Below, piece by piece: positions 37,498 to 50,100 of a stretch of DNA of 64,000 nucleotides. Source of the DNA: Lactarius indigo. Taxonomy: Eukaryota > Basidiomycota > Agaricomycetes > Russulales > Russulaceae. Where the stretch lies: the NCBI GenBank assembly GCA_025766275.1, contig JAFKAC010000120.1, positions 1 through 64,000 of the forward strand, given 5' to 3'. The notes below the pieces were generated by a model. It was given only the letters and a program-made list of their open reading frames with translations. It was not told the DNA's origin and ran no database searches. Positions within the stretch are counted from its first letter, which is position 1, and every line of letters starts with the position of its first letter. A program made the translations under genes and the position numbers.

Positions 37498-40400
37498 ATG
37501 ACAACAGCTAGCGGTAGGCTCTCATTACTGCATCTTAGAAATATCCATCCACAACTTGCCCGTCGTCAGACGCGCCTAGTACTAGCAAGCACGGAACATC
37601 TAGTAAATCTTATCTTTGGAACTGGGGCGCAGTGCCTGACCTACGCATTACAGACCTGGCTTCAACTTCGGCTTCAGGTTCCAATTCACGGGTTGGCTTC
37701 CCCGAGGCTTCCCGGGCTGTAAGGCGTTCAGCCTTTCGAATTTGAGTTGTTATGTCCTCACGAGTGCTCCTAGCAAGGCAATAGGGACATATCCGAATCA
37801 ATCATCGATGACGACGCTGAATCTGATCGATTTGAGTCGCTCCCTGCGTCTCCGAACGCCGAAGAGTCTTTCTCCTGGGGTTTCAAAGGCAAGTTGGTAG
37901 ATTGTTCTCTCATTGTTGCGGTGATTCATTTCTTCCTTGGCTCTTAGAACCCGATCCTCTCCCCGGAGAAGACCTCGATCCGGAACCACCTCGCCCATCC
38001 CCACCTTCCTCTCGCTCTCGCTCTCCATCACCTTCCATTCCCTCCGATTCTTTACATGGTGAGGAGCTACTACCGTGCCTTTTTCGATGGGAGACTTATC
38101 GTCCCCTCCTTGGTATTAGCCGCCGCCTCTCAATCGTCTACAGCCGAGAAGAGCGGAACGGTAGCAACGGAACCAGCCCCCCCGCCCGAGGATCCGTCCT
38201 GCCCTATCAAAGGGATGTATCGCCTTCTCGACTTGATCACGGAACAAGGGAGCAGCGGCCTTGGTAATAACTTATTCAAAGCAGTTTACAATACACTCAC
38301 GACATCCCCACAGTTGATAAGATCGTTATCTCCCAGGAGTCTCTCCAGGCATTCATCAACGCGCTCTCTCCAGGCGCTTATTCTTCTATCACAAGGGTCA
38401 ACTTCAAGATATTGGACCATTTGTTGCTCAAGCCCATCGGTGTCTATGGGTCGAGGGAAGAAATCGTGAGGTTCCTTCGTGAAATGGGCGCCGTAGATGT
38501 CGAAATGTGTGTCAATCCTTCAGTGGATCGCGAAAAGCTCATGTCGAATCCATAGGGCGCGGCGATTGCTCGTCCCGCAACGTACCTACACAGCTAGGGG
38601 AGCCGATCCTCTTCTGAGATCGGGGTTGTACATTATACGCACATTCACATCTACTGAAGAAGAACAAACATATGTCTTGTACTGGCCCGAAGATTCAACT
38701 TGGGACGATAACGCGGTCTCGACGGTCCAGCGTAATAGGGTCACGTTCATGAGGTATGGATCGGTTTCGCGTCACCTTTGTTCCAGAATAACATGATACG
38801 AGTAGATACCTCACCAAGTTATGCGATCAACTTGTTTGCCTGCTTTCGGCTGAACACTCACAAGCGATTGTGTGGGGAGACGAGGTCGACGATATGGACG
38901 ATGCATCAATCGACTCGGAGAATGATGACTCTGACCGACTTTACGACTTTATGGTTGCGAAAACGAGTGAACAAGAAGAGAATGTCATCGCTCGCCAAGG
39001 ATTTACGGTGCGGTGCCCCATAACCGATGTCTTCCCTCCGTGTTGACACAATAATCGCTTGTTGCAAGATGAACTCTTCACGTCTTGTCAACCAACCCCC
39101 GCCGCCCAACATGCACATAGATCCGAGTATCTTATCTCCCAGGCTGCTTTATGGGGAAACAACACAAGGTTTCATGACTGCCGATTTCCGGCCGGCGAGG
39201 GCGACGGTCGAGCCATTTGCTCACGATCATCAGAGCGCTTCCCAGATCCGTCTCCTTTTGTAAGCGTCTGCCGGTTATTATTTTTTTTCTGAGCTTCAAA
39301 TTACACCCTAGCGAAGATGACGTTGTGTTGTGTCTCTCGGAGACCCTCGAAGATAAGGCAGTGAAGACCTTGATGCGTCTGGGCCTGAGTACTCGGTTCC
39401 CGGAAGAGTACGAGGCTTGGGAAAGAGGGAGGGTCGTGATAGAGAAACGTTTCCAGAAAATCCTCTCCCGGCGACAAGCAGAAGTCCACGTAAATCTTGA
39501 ACAAAATTCCGGAGACATACGAGCGAAGGTACGGGAGTCTGTGATTGGTGAAATTTTGAGAGCTTTTCCGTGAGCATTGTATTTGCGTCTGTCATTAAGT
39601 GAACTAACACTTGACATCTTTCAGAATGCTGCGGCGTGATGGCTTCTCTTCTGAATCGAGATCCGCCAACTCGATCGACTCCAGCGAAGCACCAGGTAAG
39701 CCCAACTGCCCCACATCAGGCGTCATCCTCACGCGGAGCATAGGCACACTCCAGGATCTGTTTTCCATTTATCCGAAGGCGGCGCAAACTTTTCGAGGTT
39801 CCATACGTGCCGCAAATCTTGACAAGGGCATCAAGTCAACAGACTTTCAGTTCAAAAAGGAGCGGCTGCTAATATTGTACTATCTTCTCGAGAATTACGA
39901 GGGTTTGAGCGCCAGCCAGACTCGCTCTCTGGGCGATGCTGTACTCATCGGCAGGGATAAGCAGAAAACTCTGGGAATCCTCAAGAGTTTCGCGAAGGGT
40001 GAAAAGAGTGGTTGGTTCTCAGTGTCCTGGGGGAAAGCAAAGTCGCCGCTTTCAAAAGAAGAAGCGATGTGGAGATCTGCCAATAATTATGCAACGACAA
40101 TTACTGACTCGCGTTTCCTCTCACACATTAAAACCATTCCTAACAGCGACTTTTTACACGATGCCGCTGTCGAGTGCGAGGAGACCGCATATGATTGCCT
40201 CACAACGCAGCTCGATTCTCTGGTGTCTGGAATTAGTCAGCAAATCCTTTCAACGCAGAAAGACGAATGTGACAGGCAGGTGCAACGGGAAGTGAAGAGC
40301 GAAGAGGAAAAGGAACTCAAGGTATCCCGGGCCGAGTTTGTCCAGCAAATAGAAGATTTATGCCGAGAGCGTTCCAGATCGTGAGTTGCTTATTCTCCGT

Positions 40401-43400
40401 AGGTCGGGTATTTGCCTCACGTTGCGCAGGCGTAATAGTATCTACATCGACGACTTCAGGACGAAGAAAGAGCACCAGTATGCCTCGGGTCTGTTTGGTT
40501 TCCTTGTTGAACGGAGAGCCTATCCTCATTATCGGCTAGATTCGTACTTTATCGGCGGCAGAAAAGAAACTCTGCAAAACCAAGAGGTCGAATACAAGAT
40601 CCATATTTTACGCCTGCTTGCCGACCAAAAGCACAACCTGCAGCTCGACCCTTCTTATGTCCCGATCCCAGTCCTCAACGAGCGACTTTCTCAATCTTTT
40701 CATGTCCCCTCAGAAACCGTCGTAAAGTGCGTAATTGGTTCGTACTGCTGATAACACTCCTTACCTTTGCTCATTTAGATACGCTCATCTCCTCGAAGGA
40801 GACCGAATCCTCTTGGGCCTCGTCGATGCTCAGGGAAACGTCATGATTCTCCTCGACCGTCTCAGTCGCATCGATACCGCCATCCAATCCCGATCGTATG
40901 CTAAGTTCTTCCATCAGGACAAAATCGGTCAAACATGCCTCATCGCCTTCGACGAGTCGAAGCGTATGTTGGCTATCTACGCGTCCGCCAGAGTATGTCC
41001 TTTCTCGTGATAATGTATTGCGCCCGTGAGACCCACGTATCATAGATGCAACTCCATATCTTCGTATTCGATGAAGAGCTCAAGTCTTTGCGAGGACTTG
41101 GAACTCCAATCGACCTATTCCCGTTCTATAATCCAGGAGTTACCATTTCACTTGCGTGCTTCGTCCACGGGAGCGAAGAGATCCTCTTTATAGACTCGAA
41201 TGCACAGGCGAGGGTCTTCTCTTTGATCATGCTGCAGCCCAAGTATTTTGAAACCCTTGCCATCTGATCCCTTGCTGACATTCCGTCATAGACCTGCTTC
41301 TCTTCAACTACCGCGGATACCGAGCGCGATTTACTCTGCCCCAGACGGATCGTGCGTTCTCATCGTCCAAGATGAACACGGCGAGCGTACGATAACGGCC
41401 TGTCACTGGTCCACCTTCGCGTCCACCCGTGGAATTTCCGTTACACTTCCAGACTTCCCCGTCGATCTCAACGCAGCGCTCCTCACGTCAATCGTCAATC
41501 GGAACAACATCCACTTCGTCGGTCTTGACCTGGATACTCGATCTTGTCGATCTGTCATTCTCGACATCACCCGGAAAGCCACAGAGTTCACGTTCCAAGA
41601 ACGGCGTTCGAAAGGATCAGCACGTCACGGCAAACAAACGGTCCATAACTGTCTGATCGATTGCCACAGTGACGTGTGGACGCGCTTCCCAGTTGTCCCG
41701 GCCGTGAAACGCCATACCATAACGTCTTCCAGCCAGCGGCAGCAGAAAACGCTAGTGTTCGTCACCGACGACCATCGTCGTCCTTTCTCATCCCATTTTT
41801 CCGATATCATTTCTGCGTTCGAAAAAACTTCGCGCAAGCCAACTGGCGACGAACTCAAGAGTATCGTGGTGTCCGCACGGCCTTTCCCCTCCTTTATACA
41901 GCAATTCCTATCCAGTCCGGATTGGCCAGCATCGCGCTTCAGAGCTGGCGAGTGGCTAGCAGACCTACTATGCCTCATCCCCATCCATATCGCGATCACT
42001 CATGAGAACAGATTCGTCCCGCTCAAGGATGGTGTCGTATCACCTCAGCTGGAGAAATCATTACTTGGGGCCGAAGTGAACAGAATCGTGGACAGTTTGT
42101 CTCTCGGGTGGTACGAATCGATTTTCCAGTCTTATTGGGCCTCAAAGGTAAAGACGTTCAATTCGCGTCATCGGGAACGACCCTGACCGGATGGCTTGCT
42201 TCTATGTTTAGCCGGTGAAGGTCGTATCATCGATGGGAGAGCAGTCTGTCGGGAAAAGCTTCACCCTTAATCATCTGGTGGACACGTCTTTTGCTGGGAG
42301 CGCGATGCGTACAACAGGTTTGTTTCGAGCCGTTTATGATCCAAAATTAACCGTACTGAGCGAACTTAGAGGGCGTCTGGATGTCCGTTTCGCCTACGGA
42401 GGATGCGCTTATAGTAGCGCTGGATTTCGAAGGTGAGTCCGATACGTCATCCATTATTGGCTGAACGTAACCGCAAATCTCACCCGCATCAGGCGTCCAC
42501 AGTCTCGAGCGTTCGGCCCAGGAGGACACTCTTCTCGTCCTTTTCAATACTGCAATTTCGAATCTCGTGAGTGAACTGTTACACTGCCGTTGCTGTGCTT
42601 TCGATCTCACCATGATTGTAGGTCCTATTTCGTAACAACTTCGCTCTTAGTCGAGATATCAGCGGCCTCTTTCAGTCTTTCCAGTCTAGCTCATCTGTAT
42701 TAGATCCAGCATCTAACCCATCGCTCTTCCAATCAACACTTGTGGTCATTATCAAGGTGCGAACACCTTCAATTTTTCAGGAGATGCTGTCGTTCATGTG
42801 ATTCATGTAGGATGTCATCGACTCGGACAAAGCCGAAATAACGAGGGAGTAAGCGTATAATTTCTTCTTGTACGCTGTTCTCCGCCACTAAATGCATGTA
42901 GGTTCGCGCTCAAATTCCAGAAGATTGTTCAAGATGAGCAAGACGCTAATTTTATCACCCGCCTTCATGCGGGGAAGCTGCAAATCATTCCATGGCCGGT
43001 GATAGAGTCGAGAGAATTTTACAGACTTTTCTCTGCTGTCAAAAAGAAGCTCGACCAACAGAGAACGTCACACAATACTGCCGGCGAGTTCTTGCATACG
43101 CTCAAGACGTTGATGGCGAAGTTGAAGGTCCGTTCCATGCCGATTCCGCTGAATCGTCACACTGACTAGTGCCGCACGCGTGCCGATAGGCAAACGACTG
43201 GGGAGCGATGTCGCGTATGTTCACGTGTTCTAGTAGTTGTTCTCTCCTTAATGTCCGTTTCAGAAACCATGGCCGCACATCGTGCGAATTCTCTCCTCGC
43301 GATCTTGCCCATTGCTCTGGAGACCGGATACTCCGAAGTAGTCCCCGAGCTTGAGCCGCTTAAGGTACAGTGGGTGTAAAGCTTGTAGCGGGCAGCATCG

Positions 43401-46400
43401 AACTGAAGATGTCAGGGCTTCGACACGGATCTTGTGATAGAAGCGGAGGATACAGATGCACGGTTTTTACTCGCGGGGCCGGACATGCCAGTCGCTGATC
43501 GCGAGCATCGTCTTTCAATTCTGCGTGATTCCTGGGATCGGTCCGGAGTCCGGCAACATGTCGACGACTCGGAATGGATTTCTGATCTTGTGCAGTACTT
43601 GACTCGTCTCGTTGATCTACGTGTCGCCCACGTCGACAAGTGGCTGAAGTCGAACATACAACGTTTTCAAGCTGAGCACGCAAGCATCGAAGAGCTGCGG
43701 CGGACGTTCAACAGCGCAGTGATAGACCTCCGGGCCGGCGTCCAGCTTTGCAAGTCACAATGTGCCGACTGTAACCTGTTTTGCATACAGGGCCGTTTTC
43801 ACGAAGACGACCACGATTGCTTGACAAGCCACGAGTGCATTCACGATTGTACCTTTTGCAACCAGGAGCTGCTTGCTGCGAGGACTTGCGGTCAAACGTA
43901 GGTCCAGTCAACGTATTCGATGATAGACCGTGCTAACGTGATACTACCTTGCAGTGCGGGTCACTCAGGAGATCATGTGTGAGTTTCGGGAAGTTCGGCG
44001 TTATAGCTTCACCGCTCACCACATCTATCGCACGCTAGGTGCCGCGTGGACGCTCATCTGTGCGGACAGCCTTGCAGTCTCTCCGGAAAGCAAGGCTGTG
44101 TCGATAAGTGTGTCAAGGTGATGCACGCTGTTATTGTTAGTTTACGCATTCTAACTCATAGCACCTCATCAGCCGGTCTCACATGAAGGCGACCACGTTT
44201 GTTCGGCACCGGTCCATACGTGTGGTCAGGTACGTTTCAGTATTAAAATTGCATCTGGACCTCGGCTCAAGTAGGCCCCAGCCATGCGATTTGATCAACT
44301 TGAGGCTGCCGAACGGGAAATTGTTTACGTGTTCCGGGATATGTCGCGTCCCAATGTGAGTTATCTCATTCCCGGCCAACAATTTCTGACAGGATACTGT
44401 TTAGATACGAGGAGCACACGATTCACGCGTGCGAACATAGGCTCTGCCCTATCTCTTGCCAACTGTGCAAGCGATTGTGCAACGGAGACCACTTGCATGG
44501 CCTGTCCGATGAAAACCACATTTGCGGGTACGCTCACTGCTATATTCTCATTACCACGCTATTCACTTGGACCTTTAGCCAAGAACACTCGTGTAGTGCT
44601 TTGTGTTCCGCTGCAGGTATATGTCAAATCGATACAACTCCGCAGTCCATCGAGGCTACATTCACTGGAAGACACGAAACCTTTCAGTATACCAAGGTGA
44701 GCGCATGTCAATCGAAACAATCGTATCGATACTTTTACAGAGGCAACTAGTATACTCAAGGTGCGTCATCCCTCACCATATTATTCCTCTCCTGATCATA
44801 CATCACTTCAGCTGCCAAGCGCCTCCGTTGCGTGAAAATTATTGAGCCTGGGGAGATCGAACACGAAGGCCATCATATTCACAGTAACGAAGAGCAACCA
44901 TTCCACTTTTGCGAAAGCCGGTGAGCTAGTGATATGACCCCACTTTTTGGAAGCGCTTATCAGTGTCAGATGCGAGACTTGTGGCTACCTCTGCACGCTT
45001 CCTTTGGGTTCGGCTTCGATCTTCTTTCTTTTTCGCTCCAAGCTAACTCAAGTTCAGGACATCCTCAGCAGGAGCACGAAACCCGCCATGGGTCTATGTC
45101 ACGTACACGATGGGCCATTGACGGCCCGGAGGGGAATAGCGTCGAGTTAGATGGACGCAAATTCTCATCGAACGATGACGGTGCTCCCATGCTGTGCAAT
45201 TTAGTATGCACGTCGATGGGGAGACACGTGCACATCGACTACTGTCGCGGTGAACCTCATGATAACCCCGAAGTCCTACATATTAACGAGAGAATGGTCC
45301 CAAACCCTGACCAAGAGAAGGACTGGATCACACACGGCCTTCACTGGCGTCGCATGGGTGAGTTCGTCAAGTGAACTTTCTCTGGCTAGCCTTGCTCATG
45401 AGATTCTCAGGTTTCAAAGGTAACAGAAACAACGATTGCGCGGGATATTTTTATTGTTTAGCTGGCTCTCCAGATCCCTATCCTCGTGAGGATCAAGCGA
45501 ACTTCGCGAAGTGGTACGTGGACTAGTATCGGGCTCACGACAAGCTTTGCTGAATCCTTTATCGATAGTGATGCGATGTGCCCAGGTAATGACCCGTCCT
45601 GTGCGGTTTACAGCGCTAAGTTTAAATTGCTAAGGGCCCGAGCATACCGTCGAAGTGGGCGGAGCGAACGCACAGCCTTCGCGGTGCACGCTGTCAATGT
45701 TCCATCTGGATGTTAATGCTGCAAACGCGCCTGCTCTTGGATATGTGTCGAACGACGGACATCACTTCGGATGCAGGAATCCGATAGTAATGCAGCAGGC
45801 ATTCCATGTGTGAGTATTTCATCTTTCGTGTATCACCAACTCACCCTTACTCACTGCACCCCGCAGCATATTCGTTATTGATAGGTTAGCTTTGCTGAAC
45901 ATCTTCCCATGACACGATGACTCACAACCGAGGATTAGATCCGGATCTATGTGCCAACAAGACCGTCAGCCACTCCCCAACTCTGCGGGGATAGAACGCA
46001 TCACGCCTATTGCCAATGATCGACTTGGCGTCGTTCTTTCGGCTCTCTACAGTTTCTGGATTGCGCGCCAAGCCGCAGTGGATCGTAACACGCAGGCGGG
46101 CGGAGGCAGGAGGGATGCGTACAGCCTGATTTTCTTCAACCACGAGCCATCGACCTCCATTGAAAACGATTTCACAAGCTCTCCTGACGAGTTGCTCACA
46201 TCCGCCTTACAATTTGAGGCCGACGGCGGCACGGATTTCACGAGTGCGCTAGAGAGGGCACAGGAGGTCATGACTTCACACTGGAGCACTGAAAGGTACG
46301 GGTCGTTCTGCACACAAAGGTTTGATGCGATTCTCGACACGCGCTGATATGCATCGCAGAACGCCCGTCATGATTTTCTTGTCGGACGGCGAGGACCATG

Positions 46401-46806
46401 TGAGGGATGAAGCGATATATGACGTCTGTCGCGGTGCCGTGCGCCAAGGGTTTGTTATTCTCCATCCCAAGCGTTATTTCCCTGAGTGACTGACGAGGCA
46501 AACGCTAGGAGGCCGCTTTCGTTCCATTCGGTCTCTTTTGGACAGGACGTTACATCATCTTCGCTGCGTAGGATGGCGCAAATCGCTTTGGAAGTGCAGA
46601 ATAACGCGCCGCACGACCCTCTGCTCCCTGCCGGGGCTAACGTCCCATCGTCTTATACGGAGGCTCTCGACACGGTAAGCTGGCCAAAAGCGCGTTTTAT
46701 TGCTTGGTTCCTGACTGACAACAATCAGGTTCGCCTGGCTGAAACGTTCCTTGGGATCGCTGAGTCATTGAGAAAACCCCGCGGCTTCTTGTTCTCGTCT
46801 CACTGA
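37498..46806 (+). CDS. Giant GBP/RHD3-type GTPase with Cys-rich and VWA domains, copy C
   Basis: Inverted paralogue of A and B. The first exon is only 16 bases (MTTAS) at 37498; a 56-base intron leads in frame into DAPSTSKHG ... WGAVPDL, which matches the N-termini of A and B. A Pro/Ser-rich acidic linker follows, one exon joined through a likely GC-AG intron (F-K-E-P-D-P). Then come the MYRLLDLITEQG block, GLYIIRTF ... YWPEDSTWDD, helical blocks, and the propeller-like section (CFVHGSEEILFIDSN, YSAPDGSCVLIVQ). The GTPase follows: GEQSVGKS (42236-42259), MRTTEGVW, VALDFEG, VVIIKDV. Next are the Cys/His-rich region (43.7-45.2 kb) and the VWA domain with full MIDAS: D-R-S-G-S, GGTD, LSDGED. Stop after FLFSSH at 46806. 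This copy is the best candidate for the ancestral, fully active form. Cellular role unknown. Confidence 0.85.
42236..42259 (+). other. P-loop (G1) GEQSVGKS of gene C
   Basis: Nucleotide-binding loop. The next intron follows MRTT and the exon after it contains LDFEG, the G3-like motif of GBP-type GTPases (usual form DTEG or D-x-E-G). Confidence 0.9.
45867..45884 (+). other. 18-base microexon of gene C with MIDAS Asp
   Basis: Acceptor CCCCGCAG before and donor GTTAGC after. Encodes (V)IFVID plus two bases. Joined to the exon resuming at 45939 it gives FHVIFVIDRSGSM, the classical start of a VWA domain. Confidence 0.8.
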
Positions 46807-47110
46807 GTTGGTGTTCTGTTGGTCTGAATTTTCATGTACGGTAGTTTGTTGGACTAGTTGTACTCGTGTATCCCCCCTCCATTTGTTTGTGTACCTAGTG
46901 AATGCAATTTTGTACGGTAGGCGCTGGCTGCTCGTGACTCGAACAGTTTGTTGCGCCACAAGCTCAAGACAAATATGGAAATAACTACTATTAATGGTAC
47001 TATTTTGGCCTCCGACAAACGACGCGTTCGCGTCACGTCGAATTGGAATTCTGATTCCTCACCGTCGGTGGTGACGACGTTGACCATCTCTCACCCTCCA
47101 CATATTCATA
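46807..47110. other. Short intergenic region, gene C 3' end to brr2 5' end
   Basis: 304 bases between two genes on the same strand. Must hold the terminator of gene C and the promoter of brr2; I see no clear motif. Confidence 0.5.
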
Positions 47111-50100
47111 ATGTCGGGTCGCCCTCCAGGAAAACCTGATTTATCAGGCTACAACTATGGCGCCATCTCTTCTCTCGTCTTGACCGCGGACCGCTCTGCA
47201 TTACCCAGGCGAGACAAGGAGCCCGATGGCGCGCCCACCTCCCTTGCTGGGCGCATCGACTCCCGTGAAATGGGCTCGCGCGTTCAGCGCGCCGTCCCAA
47301 AAGACCTCGAAAAGAAGAAAAAAAAGGCCGCCGACAAGCAAGACTCCTCTGAACGTGCTGCCAAGCGCAGGCAGGAGGCCGCTGGTTTCGGCTATACTGA
47401 CATCCTCGAGGCCACCCAAGACGTCGAGGGTCTTACGTACCGTCCTCGTACCGCGGAAACGCGCGAAGTTTACGAACTCATTCTATCCACCGTCCACCTT
47501 GCACTCGGCGACCAAGCCCAGGATGTCGTGCGCAGTGCCGCTGACACCGTGCTCGAATCGCTGAAAAGCGAAAACATGAAGGATTTTGACAAGAAAAAGG
47601 AAGTCGAGGAAGTCCTTGGTTCCGTCACTGGCGAAACGTTCTCTCAACTCATCAACCTATCCAAGAAAATTACCGACTATGGCGCCGAGGACGAGACCAT
47701 GGCGGACCCCGACATGGAACGCAAGGACGCTGAGATCGACGACGAAGTTGGGGTTGCCGTAGTGTTCGATGAAGAGGAACAGGAGAGCGAGGAAGAGGAG
47801 GGCTACGAAATCAGGGACGAGTCGGATGACGAAGAGGAAGGTGGCGAAGGCGAAAAAGACGGGTATGTTGCAGGGGAGGGCGAGGATGAGGGGGAAGAAG
47901 CATTGGTCATTGGCGGTGCGTCGTCCTCTAAAGCTGCGGGAAAGGCCAAAGCGGACAAGGATCTCGTCTCTCCTCATTCCGTCGACGCCTTTTGGGTACA
48001 GCGCCTCGTCGGGGAGGTGTACACCGATCCCCAAACTGCCTCCGATAAAACTGCCTCCGTCCTCACTGTTCTCGGTTCTGAGTCGAACCTCCGCGACTGC
48101 GAAAACCAGCTTATGGAGCTTTTCGACTATCAATCCTTCGACGTGATCACCAAGTTCCTCAAAAACCGTGACGTCGTTGTGTGGTGCACCAAGCTCGCAC
48201 GTAGCGATGCCGATGAACGGGTCAATGTCGAAGTTGCTATGCGCGAGAAGGGTTTAGGCTGGATTCTGCGCGAGCTTGCTGGAGATAGGCAAGTCAAGGC
48301 CAATGCCGATGATGCAATGGACGTCGACGACCAAGCCAAGAGTGCCCAAGTGCCAAAAACCGCAACCCTTGCCCCCGGCTCTGTTGTACAGCCGAAGAAG
48401 ACCGTGGACCTGGAGAGCATGGCCTTCAGTCAGGGCGGACACCTGATGTCTAACAAGACGACCAAGCTACCCCAGGGCTCGTTCAAGCGCGCGAAGAAGG
48501 GCTACGAGGAAATCCATGTACCCGCGCCCAAGTCCAAACCCGTTGTGGCGGGTGAGTTTGTGCCGACATCCGACCTACCAGAGTGGGCGCGGCAAGGTTT
48601 CCCTGGTATCAAAACTCTCAATCGCGTGCAAAGCAAGCTTTACCCAATAGCATTTGGCACTGATGAACCTATTCTCCTCTGTGCTCCAACGGGTGCCGGC
48701 AAGGCATGTCCTGTCGCTCGCTCTCAATCGTTAAACACTGACACCTACCATAGACGAACGTAGCCATGCTTACCATTCTCAACGAGCTCGGAAAGTGGCG
48801 CGATGAAGCCACTGGCTCCTTCAACCTTGACGCGTTCAAAATCGTTTATGTCGCCCCCATGAAGGCGCTGGTCCAGGAAATGGTGGGCAACTTCACAGCA
48901 CGCCTGAGCCCATTCGGAATCAAGGTCGGCGAACTCACTGGCGACTCGCAAATGACAAAGCAGCAAATTGCCGAGACCCAGATCATCGTAACGACACCTG
49001 AGAAATGGGACGTGATCACGCGCAAGAATTCCGATACCTCTTACACCAACTTGGTTCGTTTGCTCATTATTGATGAGATTCACCTTCTTCATGATGAGCG
49101 TGGACCCGTCCTCGAGAGTATCGTCGCACGGACAATCCGGCGGATGGAGCAAACCTCAGACTACGTCCGTCTCGTTGGCCTGTCGGCGACTCTACCCAAT
49201 TACCACGATGTTGCCACTTTCCTCCGCGTTGACCAATCCAAAGGCTTGTTCTACTTCGACGCATCATATCGCCCCTGCGCCCTCCAGCAACAGTTCATCG
49301 GCGTCACTGAGAAGAAGGCCATCAAGCGCTACCAGGTCATGAACGAAGTCTGTTACGAAAAGGTGCTCGACCAAGCCGGCAAGAACCAGACACTCGTATT
49401 TGTTCACTCGCGCAAAGAGACGGCCAAGACAGCCAAGTTCATCCGCGATATGGCCATCGAAAAGGAGACGATCACTCAGTTTGTCAAGCCCGACTCTGCT
49501 GTCCGCGAAATCCTGACCGAAGAAGCCAACAACGTCAAAGACGGGAATCTGCGGGACTTGCTACCTTTTGGCTTCGCTATCCACCACGCAGGGATGACTC
49601 GCGAGGACCGTGGGCTCGTCGAGGAGCTCTTTGCAGACGGCTCGATTCAGGTATTGGTATGTACCGCGACGCTCGCGTGGGGCGTGAACTTGCCAGCGCA
49701 TGCGGTCATCATCAAGGGCACGCAAATCTACAACCCCGAGAAGGGGCGATGGGTTGAGCTGTCGAGTCAAGATGTGCTGCAGATGCTCGGCCGCGCTGGG
49801 CGTCCCCAGTTCGATACGTATGGCGAGGGCGTGATCATCACAAACCACGCGGAACTGCAATACTATCTCAGCCTCCTGAACCAGCAACTCCCGATCGAGT
49901 CGCAGTTCGTTTCGAAACTGGCGGACAACCTCAATGCGGAGATTGTGTTGGGCACAATTCGGAATCGGGACGAGGCGGTACAGTGGCTCGGATACACCTA
50001 CTAGTGCGTCTTTTGCTCGAGCGGCGATGTTCAGGTACTGACGTATCAACCTACTTAGCTACGTTCGGATGCTCAAGTCCCCGGCTCTGTACGGCGTCAG

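Noticed and set aside
39008..39070. Stop codon TGA in gene C after the GFTVR block
   Set aside because: A conserved intron (GT after GFT or GFM, AG before MNSS, MSSP or MTSP) removes it; the same intron is visible in A and B.
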